Of a stretch of 64,000 nt of DNA, positions 1-8,187 are shown piece after piece. The position numbers were made by a program, and so were the translations under genes. Below the pieces are notes generated by a model that saw nothing but the letters and a program-made list of their open reading frames with translations, was not told where the DNA came from and ran no database searches. Each line of letters starts with the position of its first letter. Position 1 is the first letter of the stretch. The DNA is from Streptomyces sp. SA15 (GTDB lineage Bacteria; Actinomycetota; Actinomycetes; Streptomycetales; Streptomycetaceae): NCBI RefSeq assembly GCF_002291145.1, contig NZ_NTGE01000128.1, forward strand, positions 1 through 64,000. The letters are read 5' to 3'.

Positions 1-407
1 GCGAAGTCGGCCCCGTACGCGAGGGCGACCGCGCCGAACGCCACCAGCAGCACGGCCGGGAGCCAGGCCCCGCGTACGGCGGGCCCGGCGGCCCACAGCA
101 CGCGGGCGAGCCGGGGACGGACGGAGGGAACCGGGGTTTTCTCCGGTGCCGGTGCCGGTGCCGGTGCCGGTGCCGGAGACGCGGGCGCCGTCGCCGTCGC
201 CGGTGCCGTCCGCGGCACACTCAGCACCGCCTCCCGCACCTCCGCCAGCACCACCCCCGCCGCCGTCTCCCGCACCGCCCGCGAGACCCGGGCCGCGCAC
301 CCGCCGCACGTCTCCAGGTGTTTCTCCAGCGACCAGGCGTCGGGTTCCGGCAGGGAGCCGTCGCCGTAGCGGGTGACGAGGTCGTCGGACGCGTGCCAGC
401 CGGTCAT
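1..407 (-). CDS. zinc-finger anti-sigma factor (C-terminus beyond window)
   Basis: The N-terminal 135 residues of a membrane anti-sigma factor that continues past base 1. It starts at ATG 405-407, overlapping the stop of the ECF sigma gene (TCAT overlap), so the two are translationally coupled. A zf-HC2 type His-x3-Cys-x2-Cys motif is visible (H30, C34, C37), which in this family binds zinc and helps hold the cognate sigma factor. An Ala/Pro/Thr-rich linker containing a Pro-Ala dipeptide run (DNA repeat GGTGCC, about 148-175) precedes a hydrophobic segment at about residues 105-132, the likely membrane span. The extracytoplasmic part is outside the window. Partner assignment rests on adjacency and domain type. 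Confidence 0.85.
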   Translation of the reverse strand, partial: MTGWHASDDLVTRYGDGSLPEPDAWSLEKHLETCGGCAARVSRAVRETAAGVVLAEVREAVLSVPRTAPATATAPASPAPAPAPAPAPEKTPVPSVRPRLARVLWAAGPAVRGAWLPAVLLVAFGAVALAYGADF

Positions 408-1036
408 GCCGGGCCTCCCATCGGCGACGGGTTCAACTGGGCGAGGGCGGCGCGCAGTTCGGCGCGGGCGCGCAGCGCGCGGGACTTGACGGTGCCCTCG
501 GGGATGCCGAGCAGCCGGGCGGCCTCGCGGGTGGTCAGCCCGTCGACGACCGTGGCGCGCAGCACCTCGCGCAGCTCGGGCGAGATCCGGTCGAGGGCGG
601 TGCCCACGTCGCCGTACTCCAGCCCCGCCAGCACCCGCTCCTCCGCGGACGGCGTGGCGGCGGCCGAGGCGTACCGGGACCGTCCGTACTCCGCCCGCGC
701 CTCGTCCGTCGGCGAGTTCATCGGGGTCGTCTCCAGCCGTGCCGCCCGCTCGTTCGCCCGCCGCGCGTCGACCAGGCGGCGCGCGGCGATGGTCCACAGC
801 CAGCCGCCGGCCTCCTCGCCGCGATGCCCGTGCGCCGACCGCCACACCGTGACGAACGTGTCCTGGAGCACTTCCCGCACGACCTCGGCGTCGGCGCAGC
901 GCCGGGTCAGCCGTGCGTGCAGCCAGCCCGCGTGCCGGTCGTACAGCGCGGCCATCGCCGCCGAGTCCCCGGCCGCGATCGCGCGCAGCAGCGCCGCGTC
1001 CGAGTCCCCCTCGTCCTTCTTCCGGTGGCCCCCCAT
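404..1036 (-). CDS. ECF RNA polymerase sigma factor
   Basis: A 210-residue group 4 (ECF) sigma factor. Region 2 runs from about residue 10 to 85 (YDRHAGWLHARL..., QDTFVTVWRSA, WLWTIAARRLVDARR). Region 4 lies at about 145-197 with a helix-turn-helix (LTTREAARLLGIPEGTVKSR). The ATG at 1034-1036 puts the start directly before the charged N-terminus; an upstream in-frame start at 1165 would add a low-quality Arg-rich extension through a repeat tract and was not used. No strong ribosome binding site precedes either start. The gene overlaps the zinc-finger anti-sigma gene by four bases, the usual sigma/anti-sigma operon arrangement. The signal sensed cannot be told from sequence. Confidence 0.92.
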   Translation of the reverse strand: MGGHRKKDEGDSDAALLRAIAAGDSAAMAALYDRHAGWLHARLTRRCADAEVVREVLQDTFVTVWRSAHGHRGEEAGGWLWTIAARRLVDARRANERAARLETTPMNSPTDEARAEYGRSRYASAAATPSAEERVLAGLEYGDVGTALDRISPELREVLRATVVDGLTTREAARLLGIPEGTVKSRALRARAELRAALAQLNPSPMGGPA

Positions 1037-1089
1037 GGGGCGGAACAGTCTCACAACCCGTCTATCGACGGGCCGGAGGCGACCGGTTC

Positions 1090-1154
1090 GCCGTATCGCG
1101 CAGGAAGGAAGCCGTACCGCGCAGGAAGAGAAGCCATACCGCGCCGGAAGAGAA
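1090..1154. repeat. three 21-22 bp direct repeats in the sigma-factor upstream region
   Basis: Three adjacent units at 1090-1110, 1111-1132 and 1133-1154 share the form GCCRTAYCGCGCMGGAAGRRAA. Two further GGAAGAGAA motifs follow before 1200. The units lie between the divergent sigma gene and the small ORF at 1295, about two helical turns apart. They could be regulator sites or a slippage-generated repeat; nothing in the sequence decides. Confidence 0.6.
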
Positions 1155-1294
1155 GCGGCGCACAACCGTAAGAGCCGGAAGAGAACCGGAAGAGAATGTG
1201 ACTAGACGCACGTTCTTTCCCTCTGTGCGTCTGTCGCCGCGACCGCTGGGTAGGGCTGCGGTATCCGCACGTCGTACTCGACAAGGAGGCCCCC

Positions 1295-1561
1295 GTGGCA
1301 CACCTTCTGCTTTCGGCCCACTCCAAACCCGAGGCGGAGCCGTCCGCCTACTTCCAGGCGGGACCGTCCGCCTATCCCGAGGCGGGACCGTCCGCCGCGT
1401 CCGATCTCCACGTGTGCGTGTTCAGCGCGGAGGGGGCCTGCGCCGAGGCGCCCCTCACCAGCGAACCGCCCCTGCCCGACGCCGAGCCCCTCACCAGCGA
1501 GCCCCCGCTTGCCGACGCCGCCCCGCTGACCAGCGAGTCCGATGCCCTCGCGGAGACGTAG
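1295..1561 (+). CDS. small repetitive protein of unknown function, upstream of malQ
   Basis: An 88-residue ORF starting at GTG 1295 behind a strong AAGGAGG ribosome binding site. Its TAG stop is followed immediately by the malQ start codon, so the two are probably translationally coupled. The protein is acidic and low in complexity: two PSAY repeats in the N-terminal third, a central VCVFSAEGAC segment with two cysteines, and three copies of a PLTSE motif in the C-terminal third. There is no signal peptide or membrane segment. I do not recognise the family. The good ribosome binding site and coupling argue that it is translated; the repeats suggest a structural or precursor-like peptide. Confidence 0.6.
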   Translation: MAHLLLSAHSKPEAEPSAYFQAGPSAYPEAGPSAASDLHVCVFSAEGACAEAPLTSEPPLPDAEPLTSEPPLADAAPLTSESDALAET

Positions 1562-3643
1562 ATGACCGCACCCCGGCCGGCCGAGCTTCCCGCCGAGGAC
1601 CTCTCACGGCTCGCCGAGCTGCGTGGCGTCGCCACCTCCTACAGCCCGGCCCCGGACCGCACGGTCACGGCCTCCGCCACCGCCGTCACCCGGGCCCTGG
1701 CCGCCCTCGGCGTGGACACCGGAACCCCCGGGGCCGTGCGCGCCGCGCTCGCCGCCCGCGAGCGCGAGCTGCGCGAGCGGCTGCTGCCGCCGACGGTGGT
1801 GTGCTGGAGCGGCGGTACGTCCGCCGCTCTCGACGCACTCCCGGCCGGCACCCGCCTGCGCATCACGACCGAACAGGGCGAGACCCGCTCCGCCGCCGAC
1901 CAACTCCCGCCCGGCGTCCACCGGTTGACGGCCACCGCACCCGACGGCCGCACCACCGACGCCCACTTGATCGTCGCCCCGGCCCGGCTGCCCACGCCGC
2001 CCGGACGCTCGTACGGACTCCTCGTCCAGCTCTACTCCCTCCTCTCACGGCGTTCCTGGGGCATGGGCGACCTCGGTGACCTCGCCGAACTGACCTCCTG
2101 GGCGGGCCGCGCGCTCGGCGCCGGATTCGTCCAGGTCAACCCGCTGCACGCGGCCGTCCCCGGCACGCCCACGGACCCCTCGCCCTACCGGCCCTCCTCG
2201 CGGCGCTTTCCCGACCCCGTGTACCTGCGGATCGAGGACATCCCCGAATACGTCCATGCCGGGGACCGCGAGCGCACGGGGGCACTCCGGGAGCGGGCCG
2301 ACCGGTTGCGCGCGTCGGTGCTGGAGAAGGGCGCGCTGATCGACCGGGACGCCGTGTGGGAGCTCAAGCGGGAGGCGCTGGAGCTGGTACGGGAGGTGCC
2401 GCTCGGGCCGGGCCGGCGTGCCGCCTACTGCGACTACCTCGCCGAGCAGGGCGAGGCGCTGGAGGACCACGCCACCTGGTGCGCGCTCGCCGAGGTGCAC
2501 GGCTCCGACTGGCAGCGGTGGCCGGCCGGCCTGCGCGACCCCCGCTCCCCCGAGACCGCCCGCGCCCGCTCCGAGCTGATGGACCGGGTCGACTTCTGGT
2601 CCCGCCTCGCCTGGCTCACCGACACCCAGCTCACCGCCGCCCAGCGCGCCGCGCGCGAGGCGGGCATGCCGGTGGGGGTCGTGCACGACCTGGCGGTGGG
2701 GGTGCACCCCGGGGGCGCCGACGCCTGGGCGCAGCAGGAGTACTTCGCGGCCGGAATGTCCGTGGGCGCGCCCCCGGACGCCTTCAACGCCCGCGGCCAG
2801 GACTGGGGCCTGCCGCCCTGGAGACCGGACCGGCTCGCCGAGTCCGGTTACGCACCCTTCCGCCACCTGCTGCGCGCCCTCTTCCGCTACGCGGGCGCCC
2901 TGCGCATCGACCACGTCATGGGCCTGTTCCGCCTGTGGTGGGTCCCGCAGGGCGAGGCGCCCACCGAGGGCACGTACGTCCGCTACGACGCCGAGGCCAT
3001 GCTCGCCGTACTGGTACTGGAGGCCTCGCGGGCCGGCGCGGTGGTGATCGGCGAGGACCTGGGCACGGTGGAGCCCGGCGTGCGCGAGACGCTGCGTGAG
3101 CGCGGGGTGCTCGGAACGTCGGTGCTGTGGTTCGAGCGCGACTGGGAGGGCGACGGCCGTCCCCTGCCCCCGGACCGCTGGCGCGCCGACTGCCTCGCCA
3201 CCGCCACCACCCACGACCTGCCGCCCACCGCAGCCCGCCTCACCGGCGAACACGTCGAACTCCGCGACAGCCTCGGCCTGTTGACGCGCCCTCTGGAGGA
3301 GGAACGGGCTCAGGCCGCGGCGGACACGGGGGAGTGGCTGGGCCTGCTGACCCGGCTCGGTCTGCTGCGGGGCACGGGCGGCGGCGCCGACACGTCCTCG
3401 GAGGAGGCCGAGATCCAGGCCGTCCACCGCTATCTGCTGCGCACCCCGGCCCGCATGGTCGGCGTCTGGCTCCCCGACACCATCGGCGACCGCCGCCCGC
3501 AGAACCTGCCGGGGACGTGGAACCAGTACCCGAACTGGCGGTTGCCGATCGCCGACGCGGAGGGCAGGCCGGTGACGCTGGAGGAACTGGCGGGGGCGGC
3601 GAGGCTGCATGCGCTGGTGGAGGTGCTGCGGGGGTCGTCGTGA
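1562..3643 (+). CDS. malQ: 4-alpha-glucanotransferase (amylomaltase)
   Basis: A 693-residue GH77 enzyme that transfers alpha-1,4-glucan segments in cytoplasmic maltodextrin/glycogen metabolism. The catalytic residues of the family are visible: nucleophile D450 in RIDHVMGLFRLWW, acid/base E498 in VIGEDLGTV, and the transition-state Asp D552 in TTHDLPP. The GH77 substrate-binding loop appears as NPLHA...PSPYRPSSRRFPDPVYL near residues 193-222. An N-terminal extension of about 145 residues precedes the barrel, as in long actinobacterial MalQ proteins. The ATG follows directly after the stop of the small upstream ORF. Length and motifs are complete; no defect is seen. Confidence 0.95.
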   Translation: MTAPRPAELPAEDLSRLAELRGVATSYSPAPDRTVTASATAVTRALAALGVDTGTPGAVRAALAARERELRERLLPPTVVCWSGGTSAALDALPAGTRLRITTEQGETRSAADQLPPGVHRLTATAPDGRTTDAHLIVAPARLPTPPGRSYGLLVQLYSLLSRRSWGMGDLGDLAELTSWAGRALGAGFVQVNPLHAAVPGTPTDPSPYRPSSRRFPDPVYLRIEDIPEYVHAGDRERTGALRERADRLRASVLEKGALIDRDAVWELKREALELVREVPLGPGRRAAYCDYLAEQGEALEDHATWCALAEVHGSDWQRWPAGLRDPRSPETARARSELMDRVDFWSRLAWLTDTQLTAAQRAAREAGMPVGVVHDLAVGVHPGGADAWAQQEYFAAGMSVGAPPDAFNARGQDWGLPPWRPDRLAESGYAPFRHLLRALFRYAGALRIDHVMGLFRLWWVPQGEAPTEGTYVRYDAEAMLAVLVLEASRAGAVVIGEDLGTVEPGVRETLRERGVLGTSVLWFERDWEGDGRPLPPDRWRADCLATATTHDLPPTAARLTGEHVELRDSLGLLTRPLEEERAQAAADTGEWLGLLTRLGLLRGTGGGADTSSEEAEIQAVHRYLLRTPARMVGVWLPDTIGDRRPQNLPGTWNQYPNWRLPIADAEGRPVTLEELAGAARLHALVEVLRGSS

Positions 3644-3732
3644 GCCCGGGGGCAGCCGGTGCGGCAACCCCGGGCCACCTCATACGGCACCCCGGACGCG
3701 CGTGGCCGATCGGCGTTCGCTACTTTTGGGGC

Positions 3733-4014
3733 GTGGACAAGAAGAACGCCCTGCGCGCCGGCACCCTGGCGGCCGGTACGACGCTGATGATGCTGCTCAT
3801 GTCGTCCCCCGCGCTCGCGCTGACCCGCGACGACGGCGACGACCCCGGTTCGGGCCTGAGCGTCATCGAGACGCTGGGCCTCTTCGTCGTGGCCCCGCTC
3901 GCCCTGTTCGCGGTCATCGCGGGCCTGGTGATGGTCCTCGACAGGTCGCACGAGGCACACCGGGTGACCACCCGCAACATCAAGACCAGGAACAAGGCCG
4001 AGTCGAAGGCCTGA
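3733..4014 (+). CDS. small membrane protein
   Basis: A 93-residue protein starting at GTG 3733. It has an N-terminal signal-like hydrophobic segment (about residues 9-31, ending in ALA) and a second hydrophobic helix at about 48-69. A basic cytoplasmic-type C-terminus follows (residues 70-93, many Arg/Lys). The layout suggests either a two-span membrane protein or a cleaved signal peptide plus one anchor. It follows malQ by 90 bp on the same strand and may be transcribed from its own promoter. No enzymatic motif is present and I cannot name a function. Confidence 0.75.
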   Translation: MDKKNALRAGTLAAGTTLMMLLMSSPALALTRDDGDDPGSGLSVIETLGLFVVAPLALFAVIAGLVMVLDRSHEAHRVTTRNIKTRNKAESKA

Positions 4015-4041
4015 CGCCCACTTCTTCACCGAGGGCGCCGA

Positions 4042-4226
4042 GGGCCTGTCCGGCGGATCATGCCGCAGACGCGGGGTCTGGCACGCCCATCTGCCGCGTT
4101 GTCGTCGGTTGCCGACGCTCCGCGTCGACGCCCTCCTCCGCCTTGCAGCTGGACGCACCAGACCCCGCTCACCTGCGTTAATGGGGCGCCGCCGATTTCC
4201 TGCGACCTGATCCGCCGGACAGGCCC
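4042..4226. mobile_element. MITE-like element with perfect 19-bp terminal inverted repeats
   Basis: The left end GGGCCTGTCCGGCGGATCA (4042-4060) is the exact reverse complement of the right end at 4208-4226. The element is 185 bp and contains no gene. A GA dinucleotide lies just outside each end (4040-4041 and 4227-4228) and could be a two-base target duplication. The size, perfect ends and lack of coding capacity fit a non-autonomous element mobilised by a transposase elsewhere. It sits between the small membrane protein and the tetR stop, interrupting no gene. Confidence 0.8.
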
Positions 4227-4301
4227 GAGCCCGCCGTACGTACGCGCATCCGCCGTGCGTGGGCGAGGCCGGCGCCCTCAGTGTGTTTTCCCGTCCCAGG
4301 T

Positions 4302-4880
4302 TCAGGGGCTGGGCGCGGTCAGATACCGCTGCACCGTGGGCGCCAGCCATGCCACGATCTCCGTGGGGTGCAGCGCCACGGCCGGCGGAAACCGCAGCAC
4401 GTATCGCGTGAGCGCCAGCCCCAGCAACTGGCTCGCCGCCAGCGCCGCCCGTGCCGGGACCTGTTCGGGATCGGGGCACACCTGGCGGGTGACCGGCACC
4501 AACTGGTCCCGGAAGATGCCCTGCATGCGCTCGGCCCCGGCCTGATTGGTCGCGCCGACCCGGAGCAGGGCGGTGAGCACCTCGTTCTGCTCCCACATCC
4601 CGAGGAAGTGCTTCACCAGCACCCGGCCGACGTCCTCCCTCGACAGTGACCCCAGGTCGGGCATGCGCAGGTCGACGGCGACGGCCGCCGCGAACAGCCC
4701 CTCCTTGTTGCCGTAGTAGCGCATCACCATCGACGGATCGATGCTCGCGTCCTTGGCGATGGCGCGGATGGTGGCCCGCTCGTAGCCGTCGGCGGCGAAA
4801 CGTTCGCGGGCGGCGGTGAGGATCGCGTTGCGGGTCGAGTCCGAGCGTCTCGCCTGCGGCGGGGAGGTGCTGTCAGTCAT
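4302..4880 (-). CDS. TetR-family transcriptional repressor
   Basis: A 192-residue one-component regulator. The N-terminal helix-turn-helix (about residues 14-60: AILTAARERFAADGYERATIRAIAKDASID, then MVMRYYGNKEGLF) is a canonical TetR DNA-binding domain. The remaining residues form the ligand-binding/dimer domain. The ATG (4878-4880) faces a divergent FAD monooxygenase gene across 130 bp that contain an ordered array of operator-like boxes. The arrangement predicts that it represses itself and the monooxygenase and is released by the monooxygenase substrate or a related compound. A longer in-frame upstream reading runs into the monooxygenase gene and is not real. Confidence 0.92.
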   Translation of the reverse strand: MTDSTSPPQARRSDSTRNAILTAARERFAADGYERATIRAIAKDASIDPSMVMRYYGNKEGLFAAAVAVDLRMPDLGSLSREDVGRVLVKHFLGMWEQNEVLTALLRVGATNQAGAERMQGIFRDQLVPVTRQVCPDPEQVPARAALAASQLLGLALTRYVLRFPPAVALHPTEIVAWLAPTVQRYLTAPSP

Positions 4881-4992
4881 GCCAACGATCGTAGGCCAAC
4901 ATGTGTAGGCCAACAAGTGTTGACAGGTTTGCTGAGGTCGCTCTACGTTTGCCAACGAGCGTTGACCCACAGGTGTTGACCAACGAGTGTTG
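4881..4992. promoter_or_regulatory. 14-bp operator array between tetR and monooxygenase, with enclosed promoter
   Basis: Six 14-bp boxes of consensus RCCAACRNNNGTNG fall on one exact 14-bp lattice. They start at 4881, 4895, 4909, 4951, 4965 and 4979; the box at 4965 is the weakest. Most are pseudo-palindromes with CAAC/GTTG arms. The two missing lattice positions (4923 and 4937) hold a promoter-like TTGACA (4920-4925), an 18-bp spacer and TACGTT (4944-4949) reading toward the monooxygenase. Binding of the adjacent TetR protein here would occlude this promoter and cover the tetR start. The regulator-site pairing is inferred from position. Confidence 0.75.
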
Positions 4993-5010
4993 GCATTCAA
5001 GGAGGCCCTC

Positions 5011-6531
5011 ATGAGCGGCACCAATGGCACCATCGACACCACCAACACCGCCGGCACCGCAAACCCCGTGATCGTCGTCGGCTCCGGCCCCACCGGCCTC
5101 CTCCTGGCCGGCGACCTCGCCACCGCCGGCGTCCCCGTCGTCCTCCTCGAAAAACGCCCGCACAAGATCAGCAACCTCTCCCGTGCCTTCGTCCTGCACG
5201 CCCGCACCCTCGAACAACTCGACGCCCGAGGTCTCGCCGACGATCTGGAGGCGGCCGGCCGCCCCCTCGACCGGCTCCGCCTCTTCACCCGGCTCACCGT
5301 CGAGCTCGACACGCTCCCCTCCCGTTTCAACCACCTGCTCGTCATTCCGCAGTACGAGGTCGAGAAGGTCCTGGAGCGGCGGGCGGTCGAGGCGGGGGTG
5401 CGGTTCCGGTACGAGACCGAGGTGACCGGACTGGCCCAGGACGCGGACGGCGTCACCGTCGAGGTCCGTGGCCCCGGCGGCAAGCCCGACGAACTGCGGG
5501 CGGCGTACGTCGTCGGCACCGACGGCATGCGCAGTGCCGTCAGGAACGCGGTCGGGCTGCCCTTCCCCGGCCACTCCGTCATCCGTTCCGTCGTCCTCGC
5601 GGACGTGAAGCTGGCCGAGAAGCCCGCGACCTTGCTCACCGTCAACGCCGTCGGCGACGCCTTCGCCTTCCTCGCGCCCTTCGGGGACGGCTACTACCGG
5701 GTCATCGGCTGGCACCGGGGCCGCAACGTCCCCGACAGCGAGCCCCTCGATCTCGCGGAGATCAAGGAGATCACCCGTCTCGCCCTCGGCCGCGACTTCG
5801 GGATGCACGACGCCCGCTGGATGTCCCGCTTCCACAGCGACGAGCGCCAGGCGCCCGCGTACCGCGTGGGCCGGGTCTTCCTCGCCGGGGACGCAGCCCA
5901 CGTCCACACCCCGGCCGGCGGCCAGGGTATGAACACGGGCCTGCAGGACGCGGCGAACCTCGGCTGGAAGCTCGCCCAGGTCGTCCACGGCCACGCGGGC
6001 CCGGAACTCCTCGACACCTACCAGGGTGAACGCCACCCGGTCGGCAGGTCCGTCCTGCGCAGCAGCGGTGGCCTGGTCCGGCTCGCCATGGCCAAGCACC
6101 CCTGGACGCTGGCGCTGCGGGCCGCGCTGACCACCGTGCTCAACAGCGTCCCCCCGGCCCGCCGCAGGATGGTCGGCCAGATCACCGGCATCGGCTACCG
6201 GTACGCCGCTCCCCGAGGTGCCCACCGCCTCACCGGCACCCGCGTCCCGGACGTGGCGCTGGAGAACGGCCGCCTCTACCAGGCCCTGCGCGGCGGACGG
6301 TTCGTGCTGATCATCCCGAAGGCCTCAGGGGCCTCCGAGTCGTACGACGGACGGGGCGGTGGACAGGCCGGCGGACAGGGTGCCGCCCGCAAGGGCCGGC
6401 TGGCCGTGGAGCGCTGGGCGAGCGACCGCCGTACGACCGTGCTGGTGCGCCCCGACGGATACGTGGCCTGGGCGGCCGACGGCGCCGATCCGGCCGCGAC
6501 CGAGGCGGCCCTGGCCGCGCACGTCGGATGA
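5011..6531 (+). CDS. FAD-dependent aromatic-type monooxygenase
   Basis: A 506-residue class A flavin monooxygenase. The N-terminal dinucleotide-binding motif GSGPTG is at residues 24-29. The second FAD motif, GDAAHVHTPAGGQGMNTG, is in the C-terminal half. The PheA/TfdB-like architecture hydroxylates aromatic or polyketide-like substrates with NAD(P)H and O2. The ATG at 5011 has an AAGGAGG ribosome binding site (4999-5005); a start at 4987 would lie inside the operator array. Divergence from a TetR regulator suggests substrate-inducible detoxification or catabolism. The substrate cannot be deduced. Confidence 0.92.
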   Translation: MSGTNGTIDTTNTAGTANPVIVVGSGPTGLLLAGDLATAGVPVVLLEKRPHKISNLSRAFVLHARTLEQLDARGLADDLEAAGRPLDRLRLFTRLTVELDTLPSRFNHLLVIPQYEVEKVLERRAVEAGVRFRYETEVTGLAQDADGVTVEVRGPGGKPDELRAAYVVGTDGMRSAVRNAVGLPFPGHSVIRSVVLADVKLAEKPATLLTVNAVGDAFAFLAPFGDGYYRVIGWHRGRNVPDSEPLDLAEIKEITRLALGRDFGMHDARWMSRFHSDERQAPAYRVGRVFLAGDAAHVHTPAGGQGMNTGLQDAANLGWKLAQVVHGHAGPELLDTYQGERHPVGRSVLRSSGGLVRLAMAKHPWTLALRAALTTVLNSVPPARRRMVGQITGIGYRYAAPRGAHRLTGTRVPDVALENGRLYQALRGGRFVLIIPKASGASESYDGRGGGQAGGQGAARKGRLAVERWASDRRTTVLVRPDGYVAWAADGADPAATEAALAAHVG

Positions 6532-6553
6532 CGGGAGGCCTGCGCCGGCTCCT

Positions 6554-7054
6554 TCACTTCTCCGTCGCGAGCAGCAGTTCCCGCAGCAGGTCGGCCAGGT
6601 GGTCGGCCTGTTCGGCGTCGAGGGCGGACAGGGCCTGAGTCTGGACGGCGAGGCCCGCGCCGACCGCGCGGTCGACCAGTTCCAGTCCCTGTTCGGTCAG
6701 GGTCACCTGCAGGCCCCGGCGGTCGTGCGGGTCGGGGGAGCGGCGCAGCAGGCCGGCCCGTTCCAGTTTGTCCAGGCGGCCGGTCATCCCGCCGCTGGTG
6801 AGCATGAGCGTCGCCGACAGCTGGCGGGGCGAGAGGGTGTACGGCTCGCCGGAGCGGCGCAGGGTGGCCAGCACGTCGAACTCGCCGCGTGCGATCCCGA
6901 GGTTCGCGTACGCCTTCTCGGTGCGGTCGCCCATCGTGCGTGAGAGGCGGTAGATCCGCCCGAAGACCTCCATGGCCCTCGTGTCGAGGTCCGGTCGCAC
7001 GGCCGCCCACTGCCCGATGATCGCGTCGACGGGGTCCTTGTGCTCTGCGCTCAT
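6554..7054 (-). CDS. MarR-family transcriptional regulator
   Basis: A 166-residue winged-helix regulator. The wHTH region lies at about residues 55-115 (GEFDVLATLRRSG, LSPRQLSATLMLTSGGMTGRLDKLERAGLLRR, followed by the wing DPHDRRGLQVTLTEQG). The ATG at 7052-7054 is divergent from an EamA-type exporter gene, with one long dyad in the shared promoter region. This is the usual arrangement in which a MarR protein represses itself and an efflux gene until a ligand binds. Its 3' end is convergent with, and 22 bp from, the monooxygenase stop. Confidence 0.92.
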   Translation of the reverse strand: MSAEHKDPVDAIIGQWAAVRPDLDTRAMEVFGRIYRLSRTMGDRTEKAYANLGIARGEFDVLATLRRSGEPYTLSPRQLSATLMLTSGGMTGRLDKLERAGLLRRSPDPHDRRGLQVTLTEQGLELVDRAVGAGLAVQTQALSALDAEQADHLADLLRELLLATEK

Positions 7055-7106
7055 GCGGTGAGTATCCGCTCCATTCCGATCACCCGCAAGAAAGTGGCTT
7101 GACTGC

Positions 7107-7130
7107 AAGTTGCTTAGAGCTAAGCTACTT
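7107..7130. promoter_or_regulatory. MarR-type operator dyad
   Basis: AAGTTGCTTAG (7107-7117) and CTAAGCTACTT (7120-7130) form an inverted repeat with 10 of 11 positions matching and a two-base centre. It lies between the marR and EamA start codons, the expected site for the adjacent MarR protein. A second CAAG-N7-CTTG element just upstream (7087-7101) may add a weaker site. Confidence 0.75.
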
Positions 7131-7163
7131 CCCGCCAAGCTATCTTCCAGAAGGGTGCCGGTC

Positions 7164-8114
7164 ATGAAACGGCCCGCCGCCGTCCTGCTCACCGCCCTCG
7201 CCCCCATCTCCTGGGGCACCACATACGCCGTCACGACCGAATTCCTCCCGGCCGACCGCCCCCTGTTCACCGGCCTCATGCGCGCCCTGCCCGCCGGACT
7301 GGTCCTGCTGGCCCTCGCCCGGGTACTGCCGCGTGGCGCCTGGTGGGGGAAGGCGGCCGTGCTCGGAGCGCTGAACATCGGCGCCTTCTTCCCGCTGCTG
7401 TTCCTCTCCGCGTACCGGATGCCGGGCGGGATGGCGGCGGTCGTCTCGTCGGTCGGACCGCTGTTCGTGGTGGGTCTGTCGGCGCTGCTGCTGGGGCAGC
7501 GGCCGACGGCCCGAAGCCTGATCACCGGGGCGGTGGCCGCGTTCGGCGTCAGTCTGGTCGTCCTGCAGGCGGCCGGGGCGCTCGACCCGGTCGGGGTGCT
7601 GGCGGCCCTCGCCTCGACCGCCTCGATGTCCGCCGGCACCGTGCTCACCAAGCGGTGGGGCCGCCCCGACGGCGTCGGCCCCCTCGCGCTCACCGCCTGG
7701 CAGCTCACCATCGGCGGCCTGCTCATCGCCCCGCTCGCCCTCCTGGCCGAGGGCGCGCCGCCCGCGCTGGACGGCCGGGCGATCGGCGGATACCTCTACC
7801 TGGCGCTGGCGAACACGGCGGTGTCGTACTGGCTGTGGTTCCGCGGTATCGGCCGGCTCACCGCGACACAGGTCACTTTCCTCAGCCCGCTGTCGCCGCT
7901 CACCGCCGCGGTGGTCGGCTGGGCGGCGCTCGGGCAGACGTTGACCCCGGTGCAGCTGGCGGGGATGGCGCTGGCGTTCGGGGCGACGGTCGCGGGGCAG
8001 CTCCGGCCGCGTACGGCCGGCGAACCGTTCAGCGGTCCGGCGGCTTCGTCACCTCGCCTGCCCAGCACGACGGCGGGCCGCCCGACCGGCAGGCCTTCCG
8101 GCGTCGGCTGGTGA
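7164..8114 (+). CDS. EamA/DMT-superfamily transporter
   Basis: A 316-residue membrane protein with ten predicted hydrophobic helices in two EamA repeats. The repeats start near residue 8 (ALAPISWGTTYAVTTEFLP) and near residue 155 (VGVLAALASTASMSAGTVLTKRWG). These proteins export small metabolites, amino acids or drugs by secondary transport. The ATG at 7164 is divergent from a MarR regulator, so drug- or metabolite-inducible efflux is likely. The C-terminus is a Ser/Pro-rich tail of about 35 residues. It converges on the lasso-peptide cluster but is on the opposite strand with its own regulator, so I do not assign it to that cluster. Confidence 0.9.
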   Translation: MKRPAAVLLTALAPISWGTTYAVTTEFLPADRPLFTGLMRALPAGLVLLALARVLPRGAWWGKAAVLGALNIGAFFPLLFLSAYRMPGGMAAVVSSVGPLFVVGLSALLLGQRPTARSLITGAVAAFGVSLVVLQAAGALDPVGVLAALASTASMSAGTVLTKRWGRPDGVGPLALTAWQLTIGGLLIAPLALLAEGAPPALDGRAIGGYLYLALANTAVSYWLWFRGIGRLTATQVTFLSPLSPLTAAVVGWAALGQTLTPVQLAGMALAFGATVAGQLRPRTAGEPFSGPAASSPRLPSTTAGRPTGRPSGVGW

Positions 8115-8187
8115 CGCCGCCCGCCGTCGTCCCGCGGGGCCCGGCAGGTCTGGCGGCGACGCGGGCCGATCCGGCGTCAACTCGGTT

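Noticed and set aside
4936..5645. Upstream extension of tetR through the divergent promoter and monooxygenase gene
   Set aside because: It would run antisense through the operator array and a well-supported gene; the ATG at 4880 gives the full TetR domain.
7164..8114. The EamA transporter as exporter of the lasso peptide
   Set aside because: It is on the opposite strand with its own MarR regulator and operator, and lasso exporters are normally ABC proteins.
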